Shown: positions 24,578 to 32,118 of the stretch, piece by piece
Layout: every line of letters begins with the position of its first letter
Position numbering within the stretch: the stretch's first letter is position 1
DNA from: Streptomyces griseoruber
GTDB lineage: Bacteria; Actinomycetota; Actinomycetes; Streptomycetales; Streptomycetaceae
Assembly: GCF_001514205.1 (NCBI RefSeq)
Contig: NZ_KQ948765.1
Location: 681,886-745,885 of the forward strand
DNA length: 64,000 nt
Direction: 5' to 3'
The notes under the pieces: generated by a model
The model's database searches: none
What the model was told of the DNA's origin: nothing
What the model saw: only the letters and a program-made list of their open reading frames with translations
Program-made: the position numbers and the translations under genes

Positions 24578-25081
24578 TCAGCGGCTCGCGAAGTCCGTGA
24601 CGGCTTGGTGAAGCTGTTCGAGGAAGCGGATCAGGGTTGGTGCGGACATCTCGAAGTCGTCGAACCAGGACGGCGTGGTGGACCGGTGGACCCTTCCGTC
24701 ACCATCGAGGGCGAACAGGATGCCTCCGCCGTCACTGCCGAACACGACGCCAGTGGCGTGATCGGTGACGCGGACGGGACCGTACTGGGTGATGTCGTTG
24801 AGTACCTGAGCAGGTGTGTGCACGAAGTATCCGTGGTCGATATCAGGTAGCGAGAGCTCGGCGATCGTGGCATAGAGGCTGATCAGCCCTTGGGGCATGT
24901 CCACGACCTCCTTGAGCCGTGCCGCCGCGGCTCGGCTCTCCTCATCGGCCAGGAGCACCTCGTTGTCGCCTGGCGGATAGCCGAAGGTGTCCTCGAAGGT
25001 GCAAAGCGTCGTCTCGAGCGCGGCGGTGATCTCCTGCTGCCAGGCGGTGAGCCAGTCTGCGGAGAGGTTCGAGGCGGTCAT
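24578..25081 (-). CDS. SMI1/KNR4 (SUKH)-like protein in the recombinase operon
   Basis: A 167-aa acidic protein. F-G-Y-P-P-G-D-N-E near residue 33 and the core V-V-F-G-S-D-G-G-G-I-L-F-A-L-D-G-D-G (about 112-129) are the SUKH fold signature. SUKH proteins often act as immunity factors against polymorphic or nuclease toxins, but many are orphans and may bind other partners. ATG 25081 overlaps the stop of the zinc-ribbon gene by four bases, so it is translated with the recombination genes. No toxin gene is adjacent, which argues for either an antitoxin remnant or a role in the element itself. Confidence 0.7.
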   Translation of the reverse strand: MTASNLSADWLTAWQQEITAALETTLCTFEDTFGYPPGDNEVLLADEESRAAAARLKEVVDMPQGLISLYATIAELSLPDIDHGYFVHTPAQVLNDITQYGPVRVTDHATGVVFGSDGGGILFALDGDGRVHRSTTPSWFDDFEMSAPTLIRFLEQLHQAVTDFASR

Positions 25082-27534
25082 CGGGAGTGCTGCTTTCTGT
25101 TGTCGGCGGGCGGAGCGGTCTGCTGGCTGGCGCGTTGACTAACGTCGGCGGCATAGGCGGCCCAGTCGCCGCCGGACGCCTTTTGCCACTGGACGGCGAC
25201 TTGGATGTGGACGCCGAGCATCCGGGCGAGGATCGCGGCGGGGAGCTCGGCGGCGAGGGTGAACAGGGCGGTGGACCGGTCCTGTTGGGGCCGAATGCCG
25301 ATCTTGTGCAGCCGCTGACCGATCTGGCTGTCGCTGAGAGGCCGGCCTGGCTGTCCGCCGGGGAAGAGCCATGGGACGTCGTCCGGAGTGCCGATCTTGG
25401 CCTTGCCGCGTCGGGTCGCGACGAGCTCGCGGACCAGGGCGGCCAGCGGCATCGGGAGGATGACGGGCGAGGTTCCGAAGGAGATCGCAACGGTCTCGCC
25501 GGTGATGTCGACATCGTCGACGGTGAGTTGGCTGATGGTAGCGATCTTCTGTGCGTAGAGGATCAGTAGCAGCCCGGCGGCGCGATCCGCAGTGGGCAGT
25601 GCGTCGTCGTTGAGGAGGCGGCGTGCGTCGGCCCAGCATTTCTCGCTGTCGATGGTGCCCTGCGGGCCGGTCCAGCGAACGGTGCCATAGGTCAGTCCGT
25701 GGGCATGGCGGTGCTGTACGGACCAGCGGACGAAGTGGCCGGTCTCGTCGCGGTAGGTGAAGGCGGGGTCGGTCATCCAGCGTTCGAGGTCGGCTTGTGT
25801 GCAGGTGCCCAGGGTGAGTCCCTCGGCGGCGAGCCAGGTGAGGAAGTTGTCGGCTGCGGTGACGTGGCAGCGCACGTTCATGTCCTGGAGCTGGGTGGTG
25901 TGCTGGTCACCGATGCGGCGGCGGAGTCGGCGCAGGTGGTGCCAGACCGCGTAGCCGTGCAGGATCCGGCGTTCTGCGGGGTCCGTGTGAACCTGGACCG
26001 TTTCGGTGATCCATTTCTCGAGGGCGACGAGCCGTTCGTCGCGCGGTGGCAGGGTGCCCGTGGCGACGAGGACGCTGCGAAGGTGAGCCAGCACCTTGCC
26101 CGGAGGAAGTTCGTCGAGGACCTCGTGGGTGACGGGACGTTCGTCGCGCCCTATGCGTTCCAGCAGGTCCCGGGCCCTTTCTCGGGAGATCCAGGCCAAG
26201 GCGACGTCGGGACGCTCGGCACTCGTCAATGCCGCGTGGAAGGGTGCAAGTTCGGGCCCGATGGTCCCGGTGCTGTCGCCGAGGAGGTCGCGGATCTTCT
26301 GGTCGAGGATGCATCGCTGGCAGGGACGAGGGCTGAGCTGCCAGGTGATCACGCAGACGGGGCAGCGGGCCCAGAAGCCGGAGTCGGGGTTAGTGCACTT
26401 CGCGCACAGCGGTTCTTCCCAGGTGCCGCCGCGGGCCTGGGAAACGGTGCTGCAGCCGCTGCAGGTCACCCATCGCTGCTGGCAGCGGTCGCACCAGGGC
26501 TGTCCGGTGGCCCGGGAGAGTTCGCAAGGGGCGGTGCGGCCGCAGTGCCCGCACTCCCTGATCTCCTTCGGCCTGCAGCTGGGGCAGCGGGCGCCGTCGA
26601 CGAGCCGGACCGCGACCGGCTGGCGGCGACCGCAGCCGACGCAGACTTCCAGGTTGACAGGGTCACGGATGAGGCAGTTGGGACACAGCGGCTGACCGGC
26701 GGCATCTCGGGTGGCGGGTTCGCGGACGGCGCCGCAGCGTGCGCAAGAGACGGCCGCGTGCCTGGCAAAGCAGGCCCGGCAGATCCGCTGGCCGTCCAGG
26801 AGCTTCGACAGCGCCTTCACCCCGTGGCAGCGCGGGCAGGCTGGCCTGGTGACCGTAGTGGCGCCGCCGGCGACGAGTTCGCCGATGAACCGCAGCATCG
26901 CCGGGGTGGGAGCCTCGTGCCCGGCGCCGGTCAGCAGTTCGGGACGGTCGAGCACGGCCCAGGCGAGTCGCCGCTGCCCGGCGGGCCGCTTCGTGGCCCG
27001 CTCAAGAGCGGTCCGGATCGTGCCCGCGTCGAGTGCGGGGTCGAGTCCGGTGATCAGCTGGGCGAGCTCCTTGAGCGGATCGCCGTCGGTGTCGGGGCAC
27101 TTGGCGCATCGGGGCTGACCGTGGCGGTCGCGGCTGACGACTCGCCGCCGCTGGTGGCAGCCCGCGCAGACGGCGGGTGTGTCGAAACAGGGTGAGCATC
27201 CCCACCGTCCGCCCGAGCGGCTGCCGACGTAGGGGCGGGGGCGTCCGCACTCGCCGCAGTGAGGCATGGCCGTGTCCTGGGCGCCCGCTTCATGCAGGGC
27301 CATCAACAGCTTGGCAACGCGGAACGGCGCGGGCGGCTTGCCGGTCCGCAGCAGCGAGGGGTCTTCGTGCAGGGCCTGGGCGAGGTTGCGGCGGCCAGCG
27401 CGTGTGCGTACGAGGTTGCAGACAATGCCGCGGATGCGGTCGGCGTCCAGGTGTCTCTCGACGTTGCCGACCAGCCGCACGATCACGCCGACCGGATCGA
27501 CGAGAACCTCCTCGTCAAGGGTAGGCGCGGTCAC
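25078..27534 (-). CDS. Eight-zinc-ribbon protein with inactive tyrosine-recombinase-like C-terminus
   Basis: An 818-aa protein. Residues 1-90 are helical. About 90-420 hold sixteen CxxC pairs (C-G-E-C, C-S-P-C, C-A-G-C ... C-P-V-C, C-Q-R-C), enough for eight zinc ribbons. Residues 480-790 resemble a tyrosine recombinase core-binding plus catalytic fold: L-I-L-Y-A-Q-K-I-A-T-I-S-Q-L where active enzymes have Arg, then L-A-A-E-L-P-A-A-I-L-A-R-M-L-G-V-H and W-Q-K in place of the HxxR box and nucleophilic Tyr. It therefore looks catalytically dead. It overlaps the HTH gene (GTGA) and the SUKH gene (ATGA). A DNA-binding scaffold or directionality factor is inferred. Confidence 0.7.
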   Translation of the reverse strand: MTAPTLDEEVLVDPVGVIVRLVGNVERHLDADRIRGIVCNLVRTRAGRRNLAQALHEDPSLLRTGKPPAPFRVAKLLMALHEAGAQDTAMPHCGECGRPRPYVGSRSGGRWGCSPCFDTPAVCAGCHQRRRVVSRDRHGQPRCAKCPDTDGDPLKELAQLITGLDPALDAGTIRTALERATKRPAGQRRLAWAVLDRPELLTGAGHEAPTPAMLRFIGELVAGGATTVTRPACPRCHGVKALSKLLDGQRICRACFARHAAVSCARCGAVREPATRDAAGQPLCPNCLIRDPVNLEVCVGCGRRQPVAVRLVDGARCPSCRPKEIRECGHCGRTAPCELSRATGQPWCDRCQQRWVTCSGCSTVSQARGGTWEEPLCAKCTNPDSGFWARCPVCVITWQLSPRPCQRCILDQKIRDLLGDSTGTIGPELAPFHAALTSAERPDVALAWISRERARDLLERIGRDERPVTHEVLDELPPGKVLAHLRSVLVATGTLPPRDERLVALEKWITETVQVHTDPAERRILHGYAVWHHLRRLRRRIGDQHTTQLQDMNVRCHVTAADNFLTWLAAEGLTLGTCTQADLERWMTDPAFTYRDETGHFVRWSVQHRHAHGLTYGTVRWTGPQGTIDSEKCWADARRLLNDDALPTADRAAGLLLILYAQKIATISQLTVDDVDITGETVAISFGTSPVILPMPLAALVRELVATRRGKAKIGTPDDVPWLFPGGQPGRPLSDSQIGQRLHKIGIRPQQDRSTALFTLAAELPAAILARMLGVHIQVAVQWQKASGGDWAAYAADVSQRASQQTAPPADNRKQHSR

Positions 27535-27875
27535 CGGTCAACTCCGGTGATCCGAGCCCGCCTTGGCCGCAATTCCCCGACGCCTTCGGAGACGGCCGTG
27601 CCGCCTGCCACAGCCTTCTTGGGCTTCTTCGCCGCCCCGGCCGTGGCGATCGGCTCGATGAGGTCGTCCATCGTGCAGTCCAGGATGTCCAGCAGGGCCA
27701 TGAGGATCTTCAGGCTGAGTCGCTCCGGTCGCTCGACGACGAGCCGGTAGACCTGGCTCGTGGACAGCGTGATGCCGCGTTCGGCGAGCGGAGGGAGGAG
27801 GTCGGTCGTGGAGAACATCCCGCGGTCTGCCATGACTTTGCGCAGGTGCCAGTGGTAGTCGAGCTTGGCGGCCAT
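27531..27875 (-). CDS. Small HTH DNA-binding protein (GinD-like)
   Basis: A 114-aa protein. A Cro/XRE-type helix-turn-helix covers about residues 5-75: L-R-K-V-M-A-D-R-G-M-F, then S-T-S-Q-V-Y-R-L-V-V-E-R-P as the recognition region, and L-M-A-L-L-D-I-L-D-C-T-M-D-D-L-I. It ends with an Ala/Lys/Arg-rich tail. The position after three recombinases matches ginD, the small HTH gene needed for integration and excision in GInts. ATG 27875 lies 17 bases after the TR3 stop; an upstream extension overlaps TR3 and has no homology. The stop overlaps the zinc-ribbon GTG by four bases. Confidence 0.8.
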   Translation of the reverse strand: MAAKLDYHWHLRKVMADRGMFSTTDLLPPLAERGITLSTSQVYRLVVERPERLSLKILMALLDILDCTMDDLIEPIATAGAAKKPKKAVAGGTAVSEGVGELRPRRARITGVDR

Positions 27876-27892
27876 CGCCGGATCCCTCCTCA

Positions 27893-28012
27893 TCAGGCTC
27901 CGGCGAACGCCGGGGCCAGTGCCTTGTGCAGGGAAGTGTTCATGAAGTCGTCGCTGACGTGCGTGTAGATGGCCAGGGAGCTGTCGCACTCGTGGCCGAC
28001 CTGCTGCTGGAT
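27893..28012 (-). pseudogene. C-terminal stub of tyrosine recombinase TR3
   Basis: About 38 residues remain: I-Q-Q-Q-V-G-H-E-C-D-S, then A-I-Y-T-H-V-S-D-D-F-M, with the late catalytic His and the nucleophilic Tyr, and K-A-L-A-P at the end. Upstream of 28012 the similarity ends abruptly. The N-terminal half of the same gene lies at 29342-29938, on the other side of a 1.3-kb insert. The middle of the catalytic domain is absent from both pieces. Confidence 0.8.
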
Positions 28013-28269
28013 TATCTTGAGTTTGCTTGCTCGGAAGGCTGTTGACCTGAGCTTTTGTGTCGCGGTGTTTGTCCGTGACGTAGCGGGTGCGGGCACTGGA
28101 AGTCCTTTCAGCACGGACCGATCGTTACCGACCTGGGATTGCCTGCTCCTGCCCGTGGTGGGTTTGTGCGAGTCGTCGTGGCGCGTCGTTCGCCGAGCGC
28201 ACGGGCGAGTTGCTCGCGAGGGGGAGGCCGCCGCCGCGTTGTGCTGGGCGGGGCGAGGCGTCGATCCGG

Positions 28270-28815
28270 TCAGGACGGAGGATTTTCTTGCTGTTCGGTT
28301 GGGAACAGGATCGGGCTGAGGAGGTAGCGGGCCCGTTCCGGCGTGGATTCGTTGGCGAGGAGGGGGGCGATGGCCGATTGCATCGCGCCGATCAGCCCCA
28401 CGAGCTCGTCCCTGCTGAGCCAGATCGCATGTTGCCGGTAGCCGACGAGGTCGTCCACAGGATCACTGCCGTCGCGGTCCAGATAAGCGCCGAACTCCGC
28501 GACCAGGGCGGCAGCGGCGGCAGCGAATGCCCGCTCGTGGTCCTGCGCGGTGAGCGCACGCGCGGTTTCCGCGTCGATGCCCGCGTGATCCTGTCGTAGC
28601 TGGTAACGGCGTTCGACTGCACCCCGCACCCGCCGCTCGCCAGCGACATCGAGGATGCCACCGGCGGCGAGCAGGTCGACGTGCCGGTAGACCGTGGCCT
28701 TGGACGCATCCGGGATCAGGGAACACAACTGTCCGGTGGTGAGGACCCGCCCGCCCCGCAGCGCGTGGACCACACGGAGGCGGATGGGGTGCGCCAAGAG
28801 TCCCAAGGTGTCCAT
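28270..28815 (-). CDS. Winged-helix (ArsR/HTH_20-like) transcriptional regulator
   Basis: A 181-aa protein. The N-terminal winged helix (about residues 1-85) opens L-G-L-L-A-H-P-I-R-L-R-V-V-H-A-L; its recognition region is D-A-S-K-A-T-V-Y-R-H-V-D-L-L and the wing follows (G-G-I-L-D-V). The C-terminal 95 residues are helical and could bind ligand. ATG 28815 is natural for the fold. It is divergent from a hydrolase gene across 55 bp that contain a perfect 25-bp palindrome, so it probably represses both. A pairing of this regulator type with a DUF3887 alpha/beta hydrolase recurs in Streptomyces. Confidence 0.85.
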   Translation of the reverse strand: MDTLGLLAHPIRLRVVHALRGGRVLTTGQLCSLIPDASKATVYRHVDLLAAGGILDVAGERRVRGAVERRYQLRQDHAGIDAETARALTAQDHERAFAAAAAALVAEFGAYLDRDGSDPVDDLVGYRQHAIWLSRDELVGLIGAMQSAIAPLLANESTPERARYLLSPILFPTEQQENPPS

Positions 28816-28839
28816 GACCTGAACTTTCTCACGTGTGCT

Positions 28840-28864
28840 ACCTTTCTCAAAATTTGAGAAAGGT
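28840..28864. promoter_or_regulatory. Perfect 25-bp palindromic operator
   Basis: ACCTTTCTCAAA (28840-28851) and TTTGAGAAAGGT (28853-28864) are exact inverted repeats around a single A. The site lies between the divergent regulator and hydrolase starts and overlaps where their promoters must be. A related half-site (ACTTTCTCAC) occurs at about 28823. It is almost certainly the binding site of the adjacent winged-helix dimer. Confidence 0.75.
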
Positions 28865-28870
28865 TACGGT

Positions 28871-29341
28871 ATGCAGACTGTGGAGGAGACCGCCGTACTG
28901 GTGGTCGAGTGGGCGCGTGACGGCCATTTCGCGGAGATCGCGGCGCTTTTCGCCCCGCCCTTGCGTGCTGTGCTGACCGCCGAGGCGCTCCAGGCGGCCT
29001 GGCTCGCAGAAATCGCGGGAACCGGTCCGGTCACGGACCTCGGCGAACCGTCGAGCGAACCCCTGCTGCCGGACCTGATCCGCGTCAGCATCCCCGTGGC
29101 CTGCGAGCGGGGACAGTTCACCGCTGTCATGTCGGTCGACTCCGCCGGCCTGCTGAACGGACTGCGCCTCGCGCCTCCTGCCTCCGATCCTTGGGCGCCG
29201 CCTCCCTATGCGGATCCGGACGCCTTCGAGGAGCACGACGTCACGGTCGGATCCGGTGCTCTCGCCGTGGCCGGCACCGTTACCGTTCCACGCGGCAACG
29301 GCCCGTGGCCCGGGGTCGTGCTGCTGAGCGGCGGAGGGCCA
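28871..29341 (+). pseudogene. 5' part of an alpha/beta hydrolase with DUF3887-like N-terminus
   Basis: About 157 residues. The N-terminal 110 (V-V-E-W-A-R-D-G-H-F-A-E-I-A-A-L-F) resemble the DUF3887 domain that precedes some serine hydrolases. A strand region follows (T-V-T-V-P-R-G-N-G-P-W-P) and the hydrolase core begins with G-V-V-L-L-S-G-G-G-P. Homology stops there, before the nucleophile elbow. The frame continues open to 30022, but this is antisense to the TR3 fragment and not part of the protein. ATG 28871 follows the palindrome and an AGAAAGG site. Confidence 0.7.
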
Positions 29342-29938
29342 CAGCCCCCACCCGTAGATGACCTTGAAGAGGGTGGCGTCGCGGTAGGCGGCGAGGGCGC
29401 CTTTGCGCTTGGACTTCACGGCGCGGTCGACTTGGTCGTCGGCGTAGTCGAGGAACCGCTGCAGTTCCTCGCGGGTGAATGGCCTGGCCTCCGGGTCGCC
29501 CTCGTAGTCCTGCAGGTGAGGGAGGGTGTTCCACTCGTGGCAGATCGCCACCGGGTGGGTGCCGAAGGCTTCCTGACAGGCGGCGCCCCAGCCGTAGCGG
29601 CCGTCGATGAGGAACTCGCTGAACAGCCGGACATCGCCCTGGTAGCTGCGGATCGTCGACGGCGCCAGATGCTTCTCGCTGGTCAGCGAGGCCGACCACT
29701 CGTCCATGTGCGCCGGCGACCACTGCCACGGGTACTCGTTCGCGAACTCGAGGAACCGGCGGACCAGCCGTTCCCGCGGGTCGATCGTCTCGTCCTTCAG
29801 TCCTCGCGACTTCTGCTGGGCCCGCCAGCCCCGCAGCATCGCGTCGAACATCGCGTCCTCCGGACGCAGTTGGACCACCCCGGACACGAGCTCCATGTGA
29901 GCTGCCCCGGCCAAGCCCACCTTCTGCTGATGCACCAC
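29342..29938 (-). pseudogene. N-terminal half of tyrosine recombinase TR3
   Basis: About 199 residues. A SAM-like core-binding domain is visible (M-L-R-G-W-R-A-Q-Q, R-F-L-E-F-A, then S-T-I-R-S-Y-Q-G-D-V-R-L-F). The catalytic domain starts with R-P-F-T-R-E-E-L-Q-R-F-L-D-Y and stops at V-I-Y-G-W-G-L, immediately before the first catalytic Arg. It is the third recombinase of the operon (GinC position). GTG 29938 is a reasonable start; M-E-L-V-S-G at 29896 is an alternative. It lies 113 bp after TR2, whereas TR1 and TR2 overlap. Without Arg, HxxR and the rest of the core it cannot be active. Confidence 0.8.
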
Positions 29939-30051
29939 TCCAGACCATCCCTTCTGGAGGGCAGATCATGCATCAGACGGGATCATCTCGGCAACATGCC
30001 TGTTCAGAAGGCCAGTTCGTAGTAGCGTTGGAGTCCATGAGGCTGTCGCGC

Positions 30052-32118
30052 TCAGCTCGCGACCTGCGACTTCTCACCCGTCTGATGCAATTCCCGAGGG
30101 TCGACGTAACCACGGGTGGTCTGGATGTTGAGGTGACCCAACAGGGCCGCTCCAATGTGGATCGGCAGGCCGCTGTTGACGAGTTCGGTGGCGAAGATCC
30201 TTCGGAAGTCATGCGGGGTGAACTTCAATCCGCGAAAGCCGGGATGGGTTTCGGAAAGGGCCTGCCCGCGCCGACTGATCATCTCCTGGATGGTGCCCGT
30301 GCAGAACACGGCGGGCGTGGTGCCATTCTGCCGTTGGAAGAGGAACGGCATGGGGGCGCTCCACTCCTTGTCGTGCGGGTCGTACCGACTGACGAGGGGG
30401 ATCGGACGGCCTGCGCGGGTGTGCCGGCGGATGATGGACGCGATGACGCGGAAGAGTTCGGCGGACATCGGAATCACGCGTTCGCGGTCGGTCTTCGACG
30501 GGGCGATCACCAGCAATGCGATGACCTCCCCGTTTGCCCGCTGGTACTGCCGAACGCTGAGATGGGTGAGCTCAATGAGTTCTTCTACCCGTACTCCGGA
30601 GTGCCTCAGGGTCTCGACCGCGGCCCACTCCCAGAAGGCTGTTTCTTCCTCGGTTCCGATGTGGATGATCTGGCCGCTGGGCTCTTCGATGATGCGAGTT
30701 GGGACCGCGTCACCGTGGCGGAGGAGCTTGCGGTCGGCTTCGGTGATGACGCGGCGGTAGTCGGTCCCGTCATGGGTGAAGACCTCGCCGTCCACTGCCT
30801 TGTTGGCCCGTTCCAGCAGCAGGCGGGCGCGGTCGTAGCGCGTCTCCACATGCTCGACTAGGACGGGCAGCAGGGGCTGGCGCTGACGGGTGCGGTTGGC
30901 TGAGCGTTCGTTGATCCGGCGTCGGCGAGTCCCGAGGCCGTGGAGTTCGCTGGGTGGAACAGGGCAAGGGGCAACCCACGCTGCCCAGCGTTCCGGTTCC
31001 TCGGCGGCCCAGGTGTGCAGGTCGAAGTAGAAGCTTCGAACCGCGATGACGATGCTGTCCTGGCCGGCACGGGGCTTGCCGTTGTCCTTGACGGTGATCA
31101 TCCGGCGCCAGGTCGCGTAGTGCTCGGGGGAGATCCGCAGATCAGCCTGGGTGGGGTTGACGCGCTCGATCTTCTCCCAGAAGTGATGGGCGATCAGCAG
31201 GACGAGGTTCTTCAGCGTGGAGTAGTCGGTGTCGGCCCGGCGACGCGTGAAGTAGTCGATCAGCAGAGCCCGCACCGCCTGATTGCGGATGGGGTACTGG
31301 GCGACCATCTCCTCCACGGTGCGTTGGCCCCGCATCAGAGCGGCCCGGAGCGTGGGAGGCGTCGCGGGCGGGAAGTGCCCCATGGCATGCAGGACGTTCC
31401 ACATCCCCTGGCCGACCAGCCGGTTGGCCACCTTGTTCCCCGGCTGTAGGACACTGCGGGCCCGGCGGTTCTCCTGAGTGAAGTGCAGCACCGCCTGCGC
31501 CGTCACGTCGCTCAGAGAGACTCCCTGAACCGCAAGGAGGGTGCACAGCTCGGACATTGCCTCTCGACGGTGGATGTGCCGCATCGGCTGCGCTTGAACC
31601 TGCGCGGCGTACTTGTCGAGGAGCGGGTCGCCTTGGGCCATGACGAACATCGGCGCGAAGTTGTGCAACACGTTGCGCCGAAAGGTAAGGAGAGTCGGCT
31701 GGATGACGCGCAGGCAGTAGAGCGCCCGGACCCCGGGAGTGATGGCCAAACCGGTGGAGCGTCGGGTTCCGAGCGTGTTCGCGGCGACGAGTCCTTGTCC
31801 GATCGGACTGGCGTCCCACCGTTCCTGCCATGTCTGACCGGGAAAATCTCGCATGTACTCCAGGACACACTGGGCGGCCTGTGCTCGCTGGTTTCGGGTC
31901 AGCTTGTCCGCGTCCATCCAGACCGTGGCGGCGAGCCGGGCGATGTGAGCGACGGAGGCTGTGGAGAGATCCCCATGCGGGCGGGGCGGGGCTGCGGCGA
32001 CGGCTGGTTCGGGCGTGATGGCTCCCCCAACGAATCGGCTGGCGAAGTCGAGACCTTCGGTAACCGGGCCGTGCCGTCGGCTGGCCCCCGTGGTGGTGCT
32101 GAGTCGGGATTTAGGCAC
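30052..32118 (-). CDS. Tyrosine recombinase TR2 (large, GinB-like)
   Basis: A 688-aa phage-integrase family protein with a long N-terminal region and a C-terminal catalytic domain. Catalytic residues are visible: Arg in L-R-H-S-G-V-R-V-E-E-L-I-E-L (about 515), the box H-D-F-R-R (about 640), His in L-L-G-H-L-N-I-Q-T-T and nucleophilic Tyr in R-G-Y-V-D (about 670). All are intact. GTG 32118 overlaps the TR1 stop by eight bases (GTGCCTAA), so the two are translated together; an earlier in-frame start would run antisense-like through TR1. The large middle recombinase resembles TnpB of Tn554 and GinB of GInts. Confidence 0.88.
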   Translation of the reverse strand: MPKSRLSTTTGASRRHGPVTEGLDFASRFVGGAITPEPAVAAAPPRPHGDLSTASVAHIARLAATVWMDADKLTRNQRAQAAQCVLEYMRDFPGQTWQERWDASPIGQGLVAANTLGTRRSTGLAITPGVRALYCLRVIQPTLLTFRRNVLHNFAPMFVMAQGDPLLDKYAAQVQAQPMRHIHRREAMSELCTLLAVQGVSLSDVTAQAVLHFTQENRRARSVLQPGNKVANRLVGQGMWNVLHAMGHFPPATPPTLRAALMRGQRTVEEMVAQYPIRNQAVRALLIDYFTRRRADTDYSTLKNLVLLIAHHFWEKIERVNPTQADLRISPEHYATWRRMITVKDNGKPRAGQDSIVIAVRSFYFDLHTWAAEEPERWAAWVAPCPVPPSELHGLGTRRRRINERSANRTRQRQPLLPVLVEHVETRYDRARLLLERANKAVDGEVFTHDGTDYRRVITEADRKLLRHGDAVPTRIIEEPSGQIIHIGTEEETAFWEWAAVETLRHSGVRVEELIELTHLSVRQYQRANGEVIALLVIAPSKTDRERVIPMSAELFRVIASIIRRHTRAGRPIPLVSRYDPHDKEWSAPMPFLFQRQNGTTPAVFCTGTIQEMISRRGQALSETHPGFRGLKFTPHDFRRIFATELVNSGLPIHIGAALLGHLNIQTTRGYVDPRELHQTGEKSQVAS

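Larger units (their letters stand above)
28013..29341. other. Insert that replaced the catalytic core of TR3
   Basis: About 1,329 bp separate the two TR3 pieces. They contain a winged-helix regulator, a perfect palindrome and the start of a divergent hydrolase whose 3' end is missing. The 257 bp from 28013 to 28269 hold no gene I recognise. Both the recombinase and the hydrolase are truncated at 29341, so the event was a replacement or deletion-insertion rather than a clean transposition; no terminal repeats or target duplication were seen. Confidence 0.7.

Noticed and set aside
28871..30022. Hydrolase frame continuing open beyond 29341
   Set aside because: After 29341 the frame is antisense to the TR3 fragment; residues no longer resemble a hydrolase. 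Only the first ~157 residues are real.
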